From: Hepsetus odoe
Lineage: Eukaryota; Chordata; Actinopteri; Characiformes; Hepsetidae
Reading direction: 5' to 3'
Assembly: GCA_017165825.1 (NCBI GenBank)
Contig: CM029372.1
Coordinates: forward strand, 3,496,499-3,560,498
Length of the DNA stretch: 64,000 nt
Shown here: positions 12,928-24,672 of the stretch, in pieces
Layout: each line of letters starts with the position of its first letter
Position numbering within the stretch: position 1 is the stretch's first letter
The notes under the pieces: model-generated
What the model was told of the DNA's origin: nothing
Seen by the model: the letters and a program-made list of their open reading frames with translations, nothing else
Database searches by the model: none
Translations under genes and position numbers: made by a program

Positions 12928-14606
12928 CTTTGTATGTCACACTGAAAGATCTGAACTAGGCAGCTATTCTGTTTCAATCCTTAATTTTCCCCCCTTTTTC
13001 TATCCAAGAGCGCACACACACATACTCTCTACATTGTTTGAGGAAGAGAATTAAATGGTACTGGAGGGACAGAACTGGAGTGATAAAGAGAAGAAATAAA
13101 TTGAAGAGAGTAGCACAGACTGGGCTGTGAATTCAAAAGGAGGTAGCAAAGCTTGAAGAGAATAACAACCCAGGAGTGGCAGAGGCTTACAGCCAGACTG
13201 CTAAGAACGAAGGATACGAACTAAATCACATGAAGGGTATATTACTGTGTAAGAATGAGAAAGTCAGCATCAGAGAGACAGAAAGAGGGAGAGAAAGAGA
13301 GAGAGAGAAACGAAATGGCAAGAGCGGCATGTTCAGCATGTGTGAACAGGCTGGGGGGGAAACAGATCGTCCCCCAGGATTCATTGTTGTACGGCTGACT
13401 CTGCCATCTGAATACTGATAACAAGCCTTTTGCTGAGCTATCCACGGATCCCTGACTGGTCTTCAGCCTAGATGCCAGCTTCTGTTGTGCACTCTCTGTC
13501 AGTTTCAGTTCAGAATCAACACTTCAAGTGTATAATCATTGCTAGTTTTGGACAGCATGGCTGAAATTTATATGACAGTATACATCAATATGTAGAATGG
13601 ATGCTTTCATTTCATATTACTGTTTATACTTATGCAAATGTCTTGAGCCATCCCTCATTTCTTCATATTTATATTCATACTCATTTCTTTTATGAGACCA
13701 CCAGGTCCCTCTAGGCTTTAGACCAGGGTTCACCAACCTTTTTGAAACTGAGATGGGGGATGAAGAGACTGGTTCCCTCTCATTTTAATTTGAAACTTGC
13801 CAAAATGCAACATCCATGACTTATCATGGCTAAATGAGGAAATAGTTTTGCAGTGTTGGCATGATGCATGGACCTGATTGTAGCATGTGGATTTTAGCCT
13901 AGTGTAAAAGTGCTAACTCTATAACTTGTATGGAAATATGGACATATATTTCTACATTTTTATCCATGCTTTAAAAGTGATCAATCAGCCAAGATAAGTG
14001 CAACTCTATACTATATTATTACCTATAAAAATGAGCATTGCAGACAAAATTCAGGGTTCAGAATGGCTGCTATTTCTGGTTTTAGCATGTTTTGACTCAC
14101 TGAATACATCTGAGCAATACCACTTTTTTCAAAGTGTTCTTTTACTACATTCAATGCACCCTTGGCTTGACTCTAAGGACAGGACATTGTGATCCTGTCC
14201 CTTGGGTAATGCTGTCTGCCAAGAATCAGTTGGAACCTGTGCCTCATGCTTTTATCACTGGGTGATGTATGGTTCTTCTTGGTTGGGAGGAGGGGTGTTC
14301 TCACTCTCATTATGCATAGGTACTTAACTGCACAGAGCAGGAGGGGAGGGGGCTAAAATATCATAAATAATGCCTTTATGTTTCGATTGCTTGCTACTCA
14401 TATGACTCTCTTTGACTTTGACATCTGCTGATGAGCTAGTCTCTGAGTGACACAAGTGAACACAAGTGCACATCAAGGTGAATTGACTACTATCTTTTAA
14501 GTATGGGGTCTGTGGGAGTTTTCTTCACAAGGAATTCATGTAATCCAACAAAATTCATTTTATTAGCTAAATATGATGTCCATTAATATGTAACATCACA
14601 TCACAT

Positions 14607-14850
14607 GGGGCAGCGGTGGCCTAGTGGTTCGGGTGTCGGCCACGTGATCGGAGGATCGGGGGTTCGAACCCCTTCCCAATGGGTTGCCCTGAGGTACCCT
14701 TGAGCAAGGTGCCGTCCCCGTCCCGCTCCTCCCTGCGATGGGCTGGCGACCTGTCCAGGGTGCGTCCCCCGTCCTCGCCCTGTGTGCGCTGGGTTGGACA
14801 CCAGCACTCCCCCGCGACCCCGTTTGGGACAAGTGGCGGATAATGGATGG
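14607..14850 (+). mobile_element. Composite SINE: A-family head joined to repeat-C tail
   Basis: The first ~115 bp are family-A head and body (GGGGCAGCGGTGGCCTAGTG, box-B-like GGTTCGAACCCC, CCTTGAGCAAGGTGCCG). At about 14725 it switches to repeat C (GCGATGGGCTGGCGACCTG) and ends with ATAATGGATGG. A perfect 12-bp duplication, ATCACATCACAT, flanks it at 14595-14606 and 14851-14862. The hybrid therefore moved as one unit. Confidence 0.88.
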
Positions 14851-15188
14851 ATCACATCACATTACAGACTCAGTGTTGTTAATTATCATACAATATGTAT
14901 TGCAATTAGTAAATGTAAAACTACTGTTGTACTTTTACCAGGCAGTGAATAACATCAAAAAATCAACCTATCGATATGCAAGTAGGCAAAAGTTTCACAT
15001 ATTGCTTTAAAGTAGCCAAGGCTGACACGCAATATCCAAACACTGCAATATTTCAAGGCCATCAGCAATCAATACATTCTCACATCAGACACCCAGACAA
15101 TTTCATGGATCATTACTACATTGACTCTGCGGTCACTTGAGCTGTATCTCAATAATAGCCAGGGCAGGCTTGGATTATTTAGGCTTAC

Positions 15189-16410
15189 CTCCTGCTGATG
15201 AGGCTGTGGTTAAGGGTGTGTGAGTTAAATACGGGATGCGGCCCATGGTTTCCCCCTCTGGCACACTTGTTGTCAGTACCAGCCATGGAAATCTTTCAGG
15301 AGCTTTATTAGAAGCCTCTGTCTCAAGAGTCCAGCTGGGCACAGTTGCCGTGGCTTGAGTCTTTTCCAAAATTTGCGTGGAGCTGATGGAAACCTCCAGA
15401 GCTGTGGTAAGACTAAGCTGCAGCTGAGTTGTGCCTTCAGTGGGCAGTGAAGTAGAAACAGCTGGCTGTTGTTGGGTAGCAATTGATTGAATCATTTTTC
15501 CTGGAGTGGTCAGCAGCCTGGGCTCTGATGACATTAACTGGAAAGCAGTAGTTGCAATTTGGTCATTTTTGGAGCTTTTTGTTTTTGCGTTTAGTAATTC
15601 AGCAGATATTGTGGTCTGCTTGGTCCTCCGGTTTTCCTGGGTAGAAGAGGGGGGTTTCTCATTTGTAGATGTTGTTGTTGTTACTTGTCTAAAGGTGGTT
15701 ACTGATACAATAGCATATCCATCTGTTTGTAAAGAGATCAGAGGAGGAGATGCAGTTTGCAGATTTTTTTCAGTTTGACTGTCTTTATTGGGAGGCCAGA
15801 TCTCAAGGTCGTAGTTTGTGTCAGATCCAGACTTGTCCATTTGCTGTGTTCCCCTGAGAAGATATTCTTTTGGTGGTTTGGTACCTCTTTGTGGAAGCAA
15901 AGTGCCTATCTGTGCTAGGGTTGTTGGCGTTTCCTCAGGCTGCACTACGATTGTCTGGTAGGTTTCTGAACTTGTTAATGGACTTTCTGTTGTTGGGTTT
16001 TGTATGGTCATTGCAACTTTTGCCTCAACAGGCCCTGTGTAATCTTGCTTTGTGATGACATCTGAACTTGTCAGAGGAGTTTTTGTTGTTGGATTTTGAG
16101 TGGCCAAAGTAATTTTTGCCTCCAAATCTTCTAGGATGATGACATTTGAAGTTAGACTTTTAGTTGTTGGATTTTGGATGGTAGTGGTAACCTCCACAGA
16201 CCCTGTCCGTAAAAAGGGTAATTTTACAGATGGAACTGAGAATTTAATTTTTGGTATCCATGTTCCAAGATAGGGTAATTGCCATGTTTTTGAAGCTTCC
16301 TTGGACTGTGTGGTGGGCTTTTGCCCATTTCTGCCGAATAACTCACTACTAACAGAGCTGAAGAACAAGAGTAAGAAGCAAACTAACAGTATCCTCCACA
16401 GAAGCCGCAT
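15189..16410 (-). CDS. Mucin-like secreted or membrane protein, first coding exon (gene incomplete)
   Basis: This exon codes for 407 residues plus one base. Residues 1-22 are a clear signal peptide (ILLVCFLLLFFSSVSS), so the product enters the secretory pathway. A short basic-aromatic segment follows (WQLPYLGTWIPKIKF), then about 350 residues dominated by Thr, Ser, Pro and Gln, typical of a heavily O-glycosylated stalk. Three imperfect repeats share the core QNPTTK/E with P/S-LTSS. No cysteine-rich domain or transmembrane segment occurs here. The exon ends at an excellent donor, GGAG|GTAAGC, in phase 1; reading through gives only three or four more codons before a stop. It starts at 16485 after a CCTCTAG acceptor, so an untranslated exon lies further upstream. 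In the leader, an ATG at about 16461 opens a five-codon frame. I do not recognise the family. Proline-rich transmembrane or other mucin-type membrane proteins are possible, but nothing visible decides. Confidence 0.75.
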
Positions 16411-16484
16411 GCTGCCTGCCTTTTTCTGGCTGCCTGTATGTCACATGGTGTCCTCCATGCAGCAGCTCACCAGACTTGAGGTGA

Positions 16485-16492
16485 CCTAGAGG
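16485..16492 (-). promoter_or_regulatory. Splice acceptor upstream of the mucin-like start codon
   Basis: The minus strand reads CTGTCCTCTAG|GTCACC with the exon starting at 16485, 75 bases before the start codon. It implies an untranslated first exon at higher coordinates, which I could not locate. Alternatively the transcript simply starts nearby and this AG is unused. Confidence 0.4.
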
Positions 16493-17373
16493 ACAGATAC
16501 AGAAAATATGTAAAAAATGTGCAGCGGTGTCTTCAACCTTTAACTGATACATGGTTCAACTGCACTACATTAAAATCTGCAAAACATGAGTGAGATTTCA
16601 TCCAGTTCTCAATTTTGAAAACAGCTCTTGCAGGTTGATGTAAATGGGGATTTCATGCAGTAGATAGATATAACATTTCTTCATAACATTGGAGCTAATG
16701 ACATTCTTAATGAGGCTCTTGATCACTAAGCATTCTCTCAAATGTTCCCAAATCTTAACACAGTTTTTAATGAATGAATGGAACAGATTAACACATTTAA
16801 GTTTTTTACATCCAGTTGTTTGTATGAAATCCAGTGTCCATTGAAATTTGGTCTGCCTCTGAGTTATAAACTGACTGCTGGAACAGCTTCCCTGCAGGGA
16901 TGAGTGTTTGAGTGGGAATGATGTATATCTGGATTTTATCCTTGTTTATTTGACATTTGGTCTGTCATTTGAAAATTATATAGCCTTTGAGTGCATGGTT
17001 TTGTTAATGTTATAAAGAAAACAGTTCACCGTAATTAGTAACCTTAAGATTTCCAGACCAATTTAGCTGCACGTTATCATCTCTAAACTCATATTGACAA
17101 AAGGGCAGCCTCTGTGCTCAATTGGAACTCAAGTGATAGGGAGCTCTTTGAGAATATGAATGGGAGAATGGAGGCTCCTGTGTATTTGGGGGTTGGGTTG
17201 GGTAGGGTGGGAGGCTTTTTTAGAGTGACAGAGTAATTTAGGGTTTCAGAGCCAATAGGCTGTTGCCTCAGTGAAGTGAGTGGAGTACCCCTGGAATTTC
17301 TCTCAGAACCTAGACAGAAACCTGGATGCTATTACTGGGCTTTCAGTTCCCTAAAGGACCCCCAGCATCTCTT

Positions 17374-17420
<47 letters not shown>

Positions 17421-18128
17421 TCTTTCTGAAGAAAGCACAATTGATTTCTTTTCTTATCCAGGATAAATGAAAACCCCGCCTCTGGGAACAACATCAGTTT
17501 ATGCTCATTTTGCCAGTAGAAGAAGAGCCATTTTAAATCTCTCTTCTCCTCCACCCCTTTGGCTCTTTTCTTCTCTTCCCCCACTCCCATGGTGGCCTCA
17601 TTGATAGAAATGCAGTCTGCCCCATGGGGCTTAATTCTAGCGTCTTTATGGTGTGTAGATAATCTAGCAATCCTCACCATCCACATCGCTCAGGTGACCT
17701 TCGTCAAGGGCCAAAGATTTAGCTTTGATTGTTATGTCCCAAGGGGCTCTAGTTTGGTGGCGGCACATGCAAATGAAGAGATCTGAACTTTCTGTGAACA
17801 GTTCCAAATTGTTGTCATTATCTGTACATTATCTGCTCATTATCTCATTATACATTTAACTATTTTGCACAATTTAAGAAAGCAGTCTTTCTTGAATCAA
17901 GATTCCATTGAGTAGCCACAAGATATCAGCAGGAACTAATAGTACTTGAGAATATTTCTCATCTTTTAATCTATTAGCATTTGCAATTCAAGCAAATGTC
18001 AGTTTTACTTAGAGCAATTCATTGTTCTAAAGGTACAAACAACCAGAATGTGAACCCAAAAGGTATCCTCAAGTGTCAGTTTGTTTGTTACCTGAGGTGA
18101 CAAGGTCTAGTTAGTAAAGTATTTAATA
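16493..18128. other. No gene assigned; upstream of the mucin-like gene
   Basis: May contain the promoter and untranslated first exon of the mucin-like gene, not identified. Holds a (CT)n tract at 17374-17417. Confidence 0.4.
17374..17417. repeat. (CT)n microsatellite
   Basis: About 44 bp of CT dinucleotides. Confidence 0.95.
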
Positions 18129-19369
18129 CACTGCTCAAAAAAATTAAAGGAACACATTAATCAGAGTATAGTATCAAGTCAGTTAAACTTCTGGGATGTT
18201 GATCTGGTCAGTTAAGTAGCAGAGGGGGTTGTTATGCAGTGTCAGCAGTTTTGGTGTTAGTTAAATGAACAACATGTGCACTAAAGGGGCAACAATGAGA
18301 CGACCCCAAAAACAGGTGCAGGTGGAGGCCACAGACATTTTTTCCCTCCTCACCATTTTTTTCAGTAGTTTTGCATTTGACTAGGGTCAGTGTCACTACT
18401 GGTAGCATGAGGCGATACCTGGAACCTACAGAGGTGTCTCCCAGCACAGTCTCAAGAGCATGGAGGAGATTCCAAGAGAAAGACAGTTACTTTAGGAGAG
18501 CTTGACAGGTTCGTCTGAGGTCCTTAACTCATCAGCAGGACCGGTTTCTGTTCCTTTGTGCAAGGAGGAACAGGATGAGTATTGCCAGAGCCCTACAAAG
18601 TGACCTCCAGTGGGCCACTGGTGTGAATGTCTCTGCCATTGGAAATGAACACTATACAGGGTTTTTCTCTCTCTTTCTTTATTTCCGGTGTCAACCAATG
18701 GAGGATGGGTTCCCCTTTTGGGTTTTGGTTTCCCTCAGCTTACCCAACTCGGGCTTTGACCTGGATTCTGTAAAGCTGCTTTGTGACAACAGTTGTAAAA
18801 AGTGCTATATAAAGAAATTTGACTTGACCAAACCATTAGACTTCATGAGGGTGGCCTGAGGGCCCGACATCCTCTAGTGGGAGGATGTGGAGCTGTGGAG
18901 CTAGTGGAGCTGGACTGGCATTTGCCAGAGAACACCACAATTGGCAGGTCCGGCACTGGTGCCCTGTGCTTTTCACAGATGAGAGCAAGTTCTCTGAGCT
19001 CATCTGACAGATGTGAAAGGATCTGGAGAAGCTACGGTGAATGTTATGCTACCTGCAACTTTGTTCAGCATGATTGGTTTGGTGGTGGGTCAGTGTTGGG
19101 CTGGGGAGACATATCCATGGAGGGACACACAGACCTATACAGAATAAATGATGACACCCTAACTGCCATTACGTATCAGAATGAAATCCTTAGACTTTGA
19201 ATTAAGCCATCTGTACGGTGATAATTTTCACTTTCATCAAATGCTGTGGCATCCTCTTGTTCCTAACACATTACCCATTCCACATCAGTATGGATATCCC
19301 GTATAATTTTTTTTTCCAATTGAGATCTGATATGTTTTCCGAGTGTTCCTTTATTTCTTTTGAGCAGTG
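18129..19369 (+). mobile_element. Tc1-like DNA transposon, defective
   Basis: Inverted termini CACTGCTCAAAAAAATTAAAGG and the complementary end CTTTTGAGCAGTG sit between TA dinucleotides (18127-18128 and 19370-19371), the Tc1/mariner target. Inside, recognisable transposase sequence remains (GGTGGGTCAGTG, ATATCCATGGAGGGAC), but at least two internal deletions are visible: one near 18435 and a large one near 19198 that removes the C-terminal catalytic half. A LINE-tail insertion splits it at 18636-18826. It cannot code for a working transposase. Confidence 0.85.
18636..18826 (+). mobile_element. L2-type LINE 3' tail inserted in the Tc1 element
   Basis: Ends with GGATTCTGTAAAGCTGCTTT, TGCTATATAAA and TTGACTTGAC, the characteristic tail of fish L2-type LINEs. 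It interrupts the transposon between CTCTG and ACCAAACCAT. Only the 3' end is present. Confidence 0.65.
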
Positions 19370-19371
19370 TA

Positions 19372-20247
19372 GTAATTTTGCTCATATTGTCACTCTTAAT
19401 AGGGAAAATTAACTGCATCATACATTATTTTATGGCATTTGTGTGAGTAGGTAAAGATAAGCAGACTGTATTATTTCCTCTCAGCACAACTAATCCTGCT
19501 TCATACTTGTCATCATAAATGGTTTGATCATAAATGGTCTACACTGAATACAAATGTGAAAAGGGTGCAATATGGTTTGAAGCATCACTGCATCACTGCA
19601 AGGATTTATAGGTTACAAGTAAAACAATATTCACATTTGTTTTTTATCTTGAAGCCTCTTGTGTTTCTGGTATCAGCCATGTAGATATATAACATAACAA
19701 AAGATGCTCGGGTTGATGTTCCCTAGTATTTGAGCTATACATTGGCAAATTATGAGACAAATATGTGATAAATCACATTATGTTGCAATATGTTTTCCTG
19801 GGCAAAGTGTGGACATCAGCAATAATGAAATTACATTGCCCACTGTGTGTTTCATTAAAAAGAGAGCATCATTAATCTTGTTTAATATGGTTAAGTGCAG
19901 TGCAGTGTGTGAAATGTGCAATAAAAATGACAGTTAATTGTTGGCAGTACTTTTTAAATGTGCTACAGTCTGTCCCATTCTGTCTGTTCCAGCGCATCAA
20001 GAACCAAAACCAAATATTTTACCCTGATTGTGTATAGTGGAAATGATTGCAATATTGGACTGGACATTATGCCCATCTGTACTTTAAATTGACCTACATT
20101 AGATCCCTACTTTTTTCCCTCACTATTTGAAGTGCAATGTTGATGTAATGTGCTTCAGGAAAGGTATGAGTAATATCTGAAACACTTTGGAATGCTACCT
20201 GATATAGCCTGTGGAAAAGAGGAAATGAATAATATTACTGCTGGATT

Positions 20248-20288
<41 letters not shown>

Positions 20289-22424
20289 TTCATTTTCTCT
20301 TTGTCTTTCTCAGTCCTGCACTGTCATGTAATTTGTCAGTGTTCATAATCATAATGTTCACTCAAGTGGAAAAAAGACAGAATGAGTATAAGAGCATGAT
20401 AGAGAGGGAAAACAGTAGAAAAGTAGTTCCTAACAGAGGTGGAATGAAAGAACATGGGAATATTTATCATAGTAAAGAGAAGGGGCTACCCAAAAGGAGT
20501 TATCCCTCACTCTATCTCTGTGTAGGGTAGTAGGGTCCTTCTTTCAGGAGAATATGTGTCCTTTAATTTTCTTTCTTTCTAGTATCTTTCTTTTGCTTCA
20601 TACACTTTTTTTTACTGTATTATAGTACTGCAATATATGATTCCCAAAGTGACTTCAGTGCCTGATGGGATATCTGCTTGCAAAAGCAATAGATCTCTTT
20701 TCCTGGCTGCTACACAAAGCTCTTTACAATCTTTGTTTTGTTGGGTTGTCAAATGGGGGTCAGTCAATGAATATTGGGTTTGAGGGAATCATTAAGGGTT
20801 TTGTGCCAATTGGTAGTAATTGTAATAAATAATGAGGCTTATGAAAGATTAAAAATTTAGGACTCCAATATGTGAAGTGGTCAGATTTCTAGTAGCAAGG
20901 TGTATCTTAAAACCTGATGGACTGACTTGTCATGACACTGCTTACTTCTAGCACTTGCCTATAAGTGCAAGGGGGTGTTTGGAATCAATATCTTACACCT
21001 CTCAGTAATAGGTTGATTTATGGGCTCTGATGCTTTCTCCAAGCTTTGGTTCTGCCTCATAAATGGCGACAAATGGGGAAATTTATGACCCTAAAACAAT
21101 GCCAATGTTAGAGGCTTTTCCTCAAGCTAGGATTTGGTTATAGCCAAAATAGAAATACAGTTTAGACTCCAACATAATGGTATAATCAAGCACTGCTTAG
21201 GTAGCTAGTAGTGCTGAAGGCCCTTGAGATGATGTGACAGGGAAGGGTCTTTTCAAGGCACCCTGGACAGGTCGGCAGCCCATCGCAGGAATTAAAGAAA
21301 GATTGAAAATTTGATTTTTTTCTCTGACTGAGAGGACAGAGTGAACAGCCATTACACTTGACAACAACAAAAAGTGGGAGTTCAATTGTGGATGCAAATT
21401 GCAGGAGAAGTGTGCAGAAAAACCAAAGGATGGTTGAGAAACTTGAAATATTGTGGTGGAACATAAAAAGGTAGCAGAAATCCAAAACTGAAGATAATAA
21501 GAATGTGTATGTAGCAGGCAAGAAGAAAGTCAAGTCTGCAAGTAACATAAACAAATGAGGCAAACATAACTCACAAAGATGGAGAAAGTATCAAAGGAAG
21601 GAATAATGCATTTAAAATAGTGAAACAAATAACAAAGACAAGATGTTTGCAGAGGACTTAAAGGATGAAAGTGATCAAAATATCTCCAACAGCAGTTAAA
21701 TAAATTATCTATTAAAGCAGCTTATGGCCATCCTACTGAATGAAGGATAACCCTGGCACTACCACAGTATCTAAATGTAACCAGTGGACTTCTGCGTTGT
21801 GTAGCTTATGTGGACGCGACATGGGAATCTCCTTGGAGTTTATCTCCTGGTAATCTGACAGTACAAAGACGAACAAAGACAAATTCCTCCAAATAAGTAT
21901 ATCCCCCACTCCAGCTCCTCTCCCTCAGGGCAATTGTAGAAAGAAGGAGGGGCCAAGGAGAGATATCCAGAATTTATAGGGGCGTACCACAGAAGAAGAA
22001 AAGGATCAGGAGCGGCTCTAATTAATAATTAGTGCAACTACAGGTCCTCACAGTCAGGTAGAACAGGAACAGTCTGGGACTTAAAACAGATTTTGTGTGA
22101 TTATAACAGTACTATATAACCTGGTAACATAAAGAGAAGGTTGTGGGACCTACCCACTGGATCATTCAAGAGCCCCACATTCTGTGGAATCCCAAAAATC
22201 AGTTGTAGAACAGGTTTAGTAGTGGAAATAATGAGGGATATGTTTGGCTTAGGTGCAAGGTGACATAACTATGCAATTCCAAGGTAAAGTACCACAGAAC
22301 TGGTTGAAAAGCCACGAATTGTGGGTTGTATTGGGCAATGAACATGATCTGAAAGCATTTGACCAGGTTTTACAGACAGGGGTGGTAGGGCAGATTCAAG
22401 AACAGTATATCAGTCATCAGTCAG
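19372..22424. other. No gene seen
   Basis: AT-rich DNA with a (CT)n run at 20250-20286 and a repeat-C fragment (CACCCTGGACAGGTCGGCAG) at about 21247-21290, minus orientation. Open frames are short and not protein-like. Confidence 0.5.
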
Positions 22425-22540
22425 TCATTTTCTGCTGCTTGTCCGAAGCGGGGTCGCGGGGGGGTGCTGCAATCCATCCCAGCTCACACAGGGCGAAGGA
22501 CGGGTGACACACTCTGGACAGGTCGCCGGCCCATCGCAGA
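22425..22540 (-). repeat. Repeat-C copy
   Basis: GCTTGTCCGAAGCGGGGTCG through CTGGACAGGTCGCCGGCCCA: the complement of the second half of the composite SINE at 14.6 kb, here without a SINE-A head. Confidence 0.7.
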
Positions 22541-22724
22541 AGAAAGGTATATGGAATAGAAAAAGTCACTTAATTTGCACTTAGAAAGAAAACTCAAATT
22601 TCGGTTTCATGATAGGTGAAGGAGTTCACCAGGGATTGGTTCTAAGCCCTTTAACATTTATCATTGTCCTGTAAGCTGTATTGAAGGACATAAGGCAAGG
22701 GCTGTCAATGGAGCTTTTCTATAT

Positions 22725-22948
22725 GAAAGTGAAAGTGACAAACCTTGTCATTGCGAGGTCACGGCACAGCACACATGAACCACAACGAAATTGGACCTCT
22801 GCATTTAACCCATACACACACCGGGGAGCAGTGATGGGGACGGTACCTTGCTCAAGGGTACCTCAGGGCAACCCACTGGGGTGGGAATCGAACCCACAAT
22901 CTTCCGATGCGGGGCCAACTCCCTAACCACTAGGCCACCGCTGCCCCC
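22725..22948 (-). mobile_element. SINE-A, antisense, first of a tandem pair
   Basis: Runs from GAAAGTGAAAGTGAC (3' end complement) to GGCCACCGCTGCCCC (5' end complement). It lacks a short stretch around the 'GCAGCAGTGGGCAGC' segment present in its neighbour. Confidence 0.85.
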
Positions 22949-23138
22949 AACCTCTGCATTTAACCCATGCACACTCAAACCCGTGCAGCAGTGGGCAGCT
23001 ATTGAAAGCGCCCAGGGAGCAGTGATGGGGACGGTACCTTGCTCAAGGGTACCTCAGGGCAACCTATTGGGAAGGGGTTTGAACCCCTGATCCTCCGATC
23101 ATGCGGCTAACGCCCTAACCACTAGGCCACCGCTGCCC
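22949..23138 (-). mobile_element. SINE-A, antisense, second of a tandem pair, 3'-truncated
   Basis: Begins at AACCTCTGCATTTAACCC directly after the first copy and runs to CCACCGCTGCCC. TATG occurs at both outer borders (22722-22725 and 23139-23143 region), consistent with the pair lying in one insertion point of the LINE. Confidence 0.82.
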
Positions 23139-24240
23139 GTATGCAGACAACTTGGTTCTCATGGCTGATAGTGAGGAGGCTATGAGGGAAAAGATTCATT
23201 TGTGAAAGGTTAACAGTAAACATAGGGTAAGCAAAGGTGATTAGTGTAGGAGAAATGCTGCGTACAAAAGAGATTTTAAAATTAGTGATGGCCTTAAGTG
23301 ATATTTTAAGTTCAACAGGAGGAGCAGATTTAGCTGTCAGTATGAGACATTATTAAAAACGAAGGGTAGATTCTATGTTGCATGCATTCAGCCTGTATCG
23401 CAATGAAACTTGCACTGTAAGAAAGGACTGAAATGCAGTTGATAATGTGTATGTGCAATGTCTCACTGGTTTTGCATAGGCAAAGATTACATTGCTATAG
23501 CCATGTAATGTGCAAGCACAAAGATGATTGGGTATGGAGATTCATGCTTCTAGATGTCTATGGTGCAAACCTTGTGATCGGCCAAAGAAAATGTGGATTG
23601 AAGGATTGATTGTTGATATGAAGACCATGGGTCTAAAAGTGAAGGATATGATAGATTGTTAGCAATGGCAACACGGCCTGTGGAGAAAAATGGCCAAACT
23701 GGGTTCTCCTGAATATACCATTAAACGATGATGAGGATGATGATTTTTGTAAGAGAGTAATCACTTTTAATTGAGTACCGGTAATTGGAATAGATCTATA
23801 ACGTTACAAAAAGGTATTAATTAAAAATCTTCATTAAAAAGTTTATCCAACAGAAAAAACCTTACTCAATCCTGTCAACAACAGCACACATCCACTTTGT
23901 AGTTTTCAGCAGTGATTTACTATTGCATGTCTCAGTCTGGTTTATGTCTGCATGCATGTTGTCGAAGGCAGTCTATTGCACTGTGGCAGGCTACCCACGG
24001 TCATCGATTGATGCAGGTTGTCCTTGTTTATCTCATGCTGGGCTCTGTAGCATCACAGCGCATAAATGGACCCCGAAGGTCAAAGCTAGATTAATACCAA
24101 ACACATCCATCTAAACATTCAGCATTGACTTCAAAGCATCAATACATTCCTGATACAACCTGTTGATTGGTTGGCTGTCTACTGGGTGACTGTGTTTATG
24201 TGCAGCATCCCTGCAGCCTTTTTCTGAGTCTCTATGTTGA

Positions 24241-24258
24241 ATACACACACACACACAC

Positions 24259-24289
<31 letters not shown>

Positions 24290-24310
24290 TGCACACACGC
24301 GCACACATGC
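24241..24310. repeat. (CA)n microsatellite
   Basis: CA dinucleotides with few interruptions. Confidence 0.95.
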
Positions 24311-24550
24311 ACAGACATACACACATTGCCATAGCACAGCAAGCGAGACAATTATGCCTGGGTGTGAAAGTGTGATTAATGAACTGTCGCTTATTTATTT
24401 CTTTTTTTCTGGGCATATGCTCGAAGCTTCTAGATCACCTGATTATTTCAAATGCTTTATATCATAGCCAGCCGTTGGCGGCTTCACCATGGTTACCAGC
24501 AGAGCTGAATATGACTGGATAAGGCATCCAGCTATGTCTCTTATTGCATG

Positions 24551-24558
24551 TCTATCTA

Positions 24559-24628
<70 letters not shown>

Positions 24629-24672
24629 CTTCTCTCTATATATATATATATATATATATACATATATATACA
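24551..24672. repeat. (CT)n followed by (TA)n
   Basis: About 85 bp CT with a few breaks, then about 30 bp TA. Confidence 0.95.

Larger units (their letters stand above)
4236..15188 (-). other. Inferred large intron of the mucin-like gene
   Basis: Bounded by the GTAAGC donor at 15188 and the CCCAGCAG acceptor at 4236. It contains the RTE 3' end at 7.9 kb, SINEs at 9.2, 10.8 and 14.6 kb, degraded repeat fragments at 8.3, 9.7, 11.2 and 12.0 kb, and CT/AT/GA/TG tracts. No convincing coding exon was seen inside, but short phase-1 exons would be easy to miss by eye. Confidence 0.5.
22600..23745 (+). pseudogene. LINE reverse-transcriptase relic split by two SINEs
   Basis: Before the SINEs the frame reads GVHQGLVLSPLTFIIVL, an RT-type motif; after them it reads YADNLVLMADSEEAM, where the catalytic YADD has become YADN. 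Further on, segments such as HVMCKHKDDW and GQRKCGLK are recognisable as the conserved C-terminal part of such LINEs. It ends in GATGATGAGGATGATGAT, a simple 3' tail. Frames are broken in several places, so it is inactive. It appears to be a different LINE family from the RTE copies at 32-56 kb. Confidence 0.7.
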
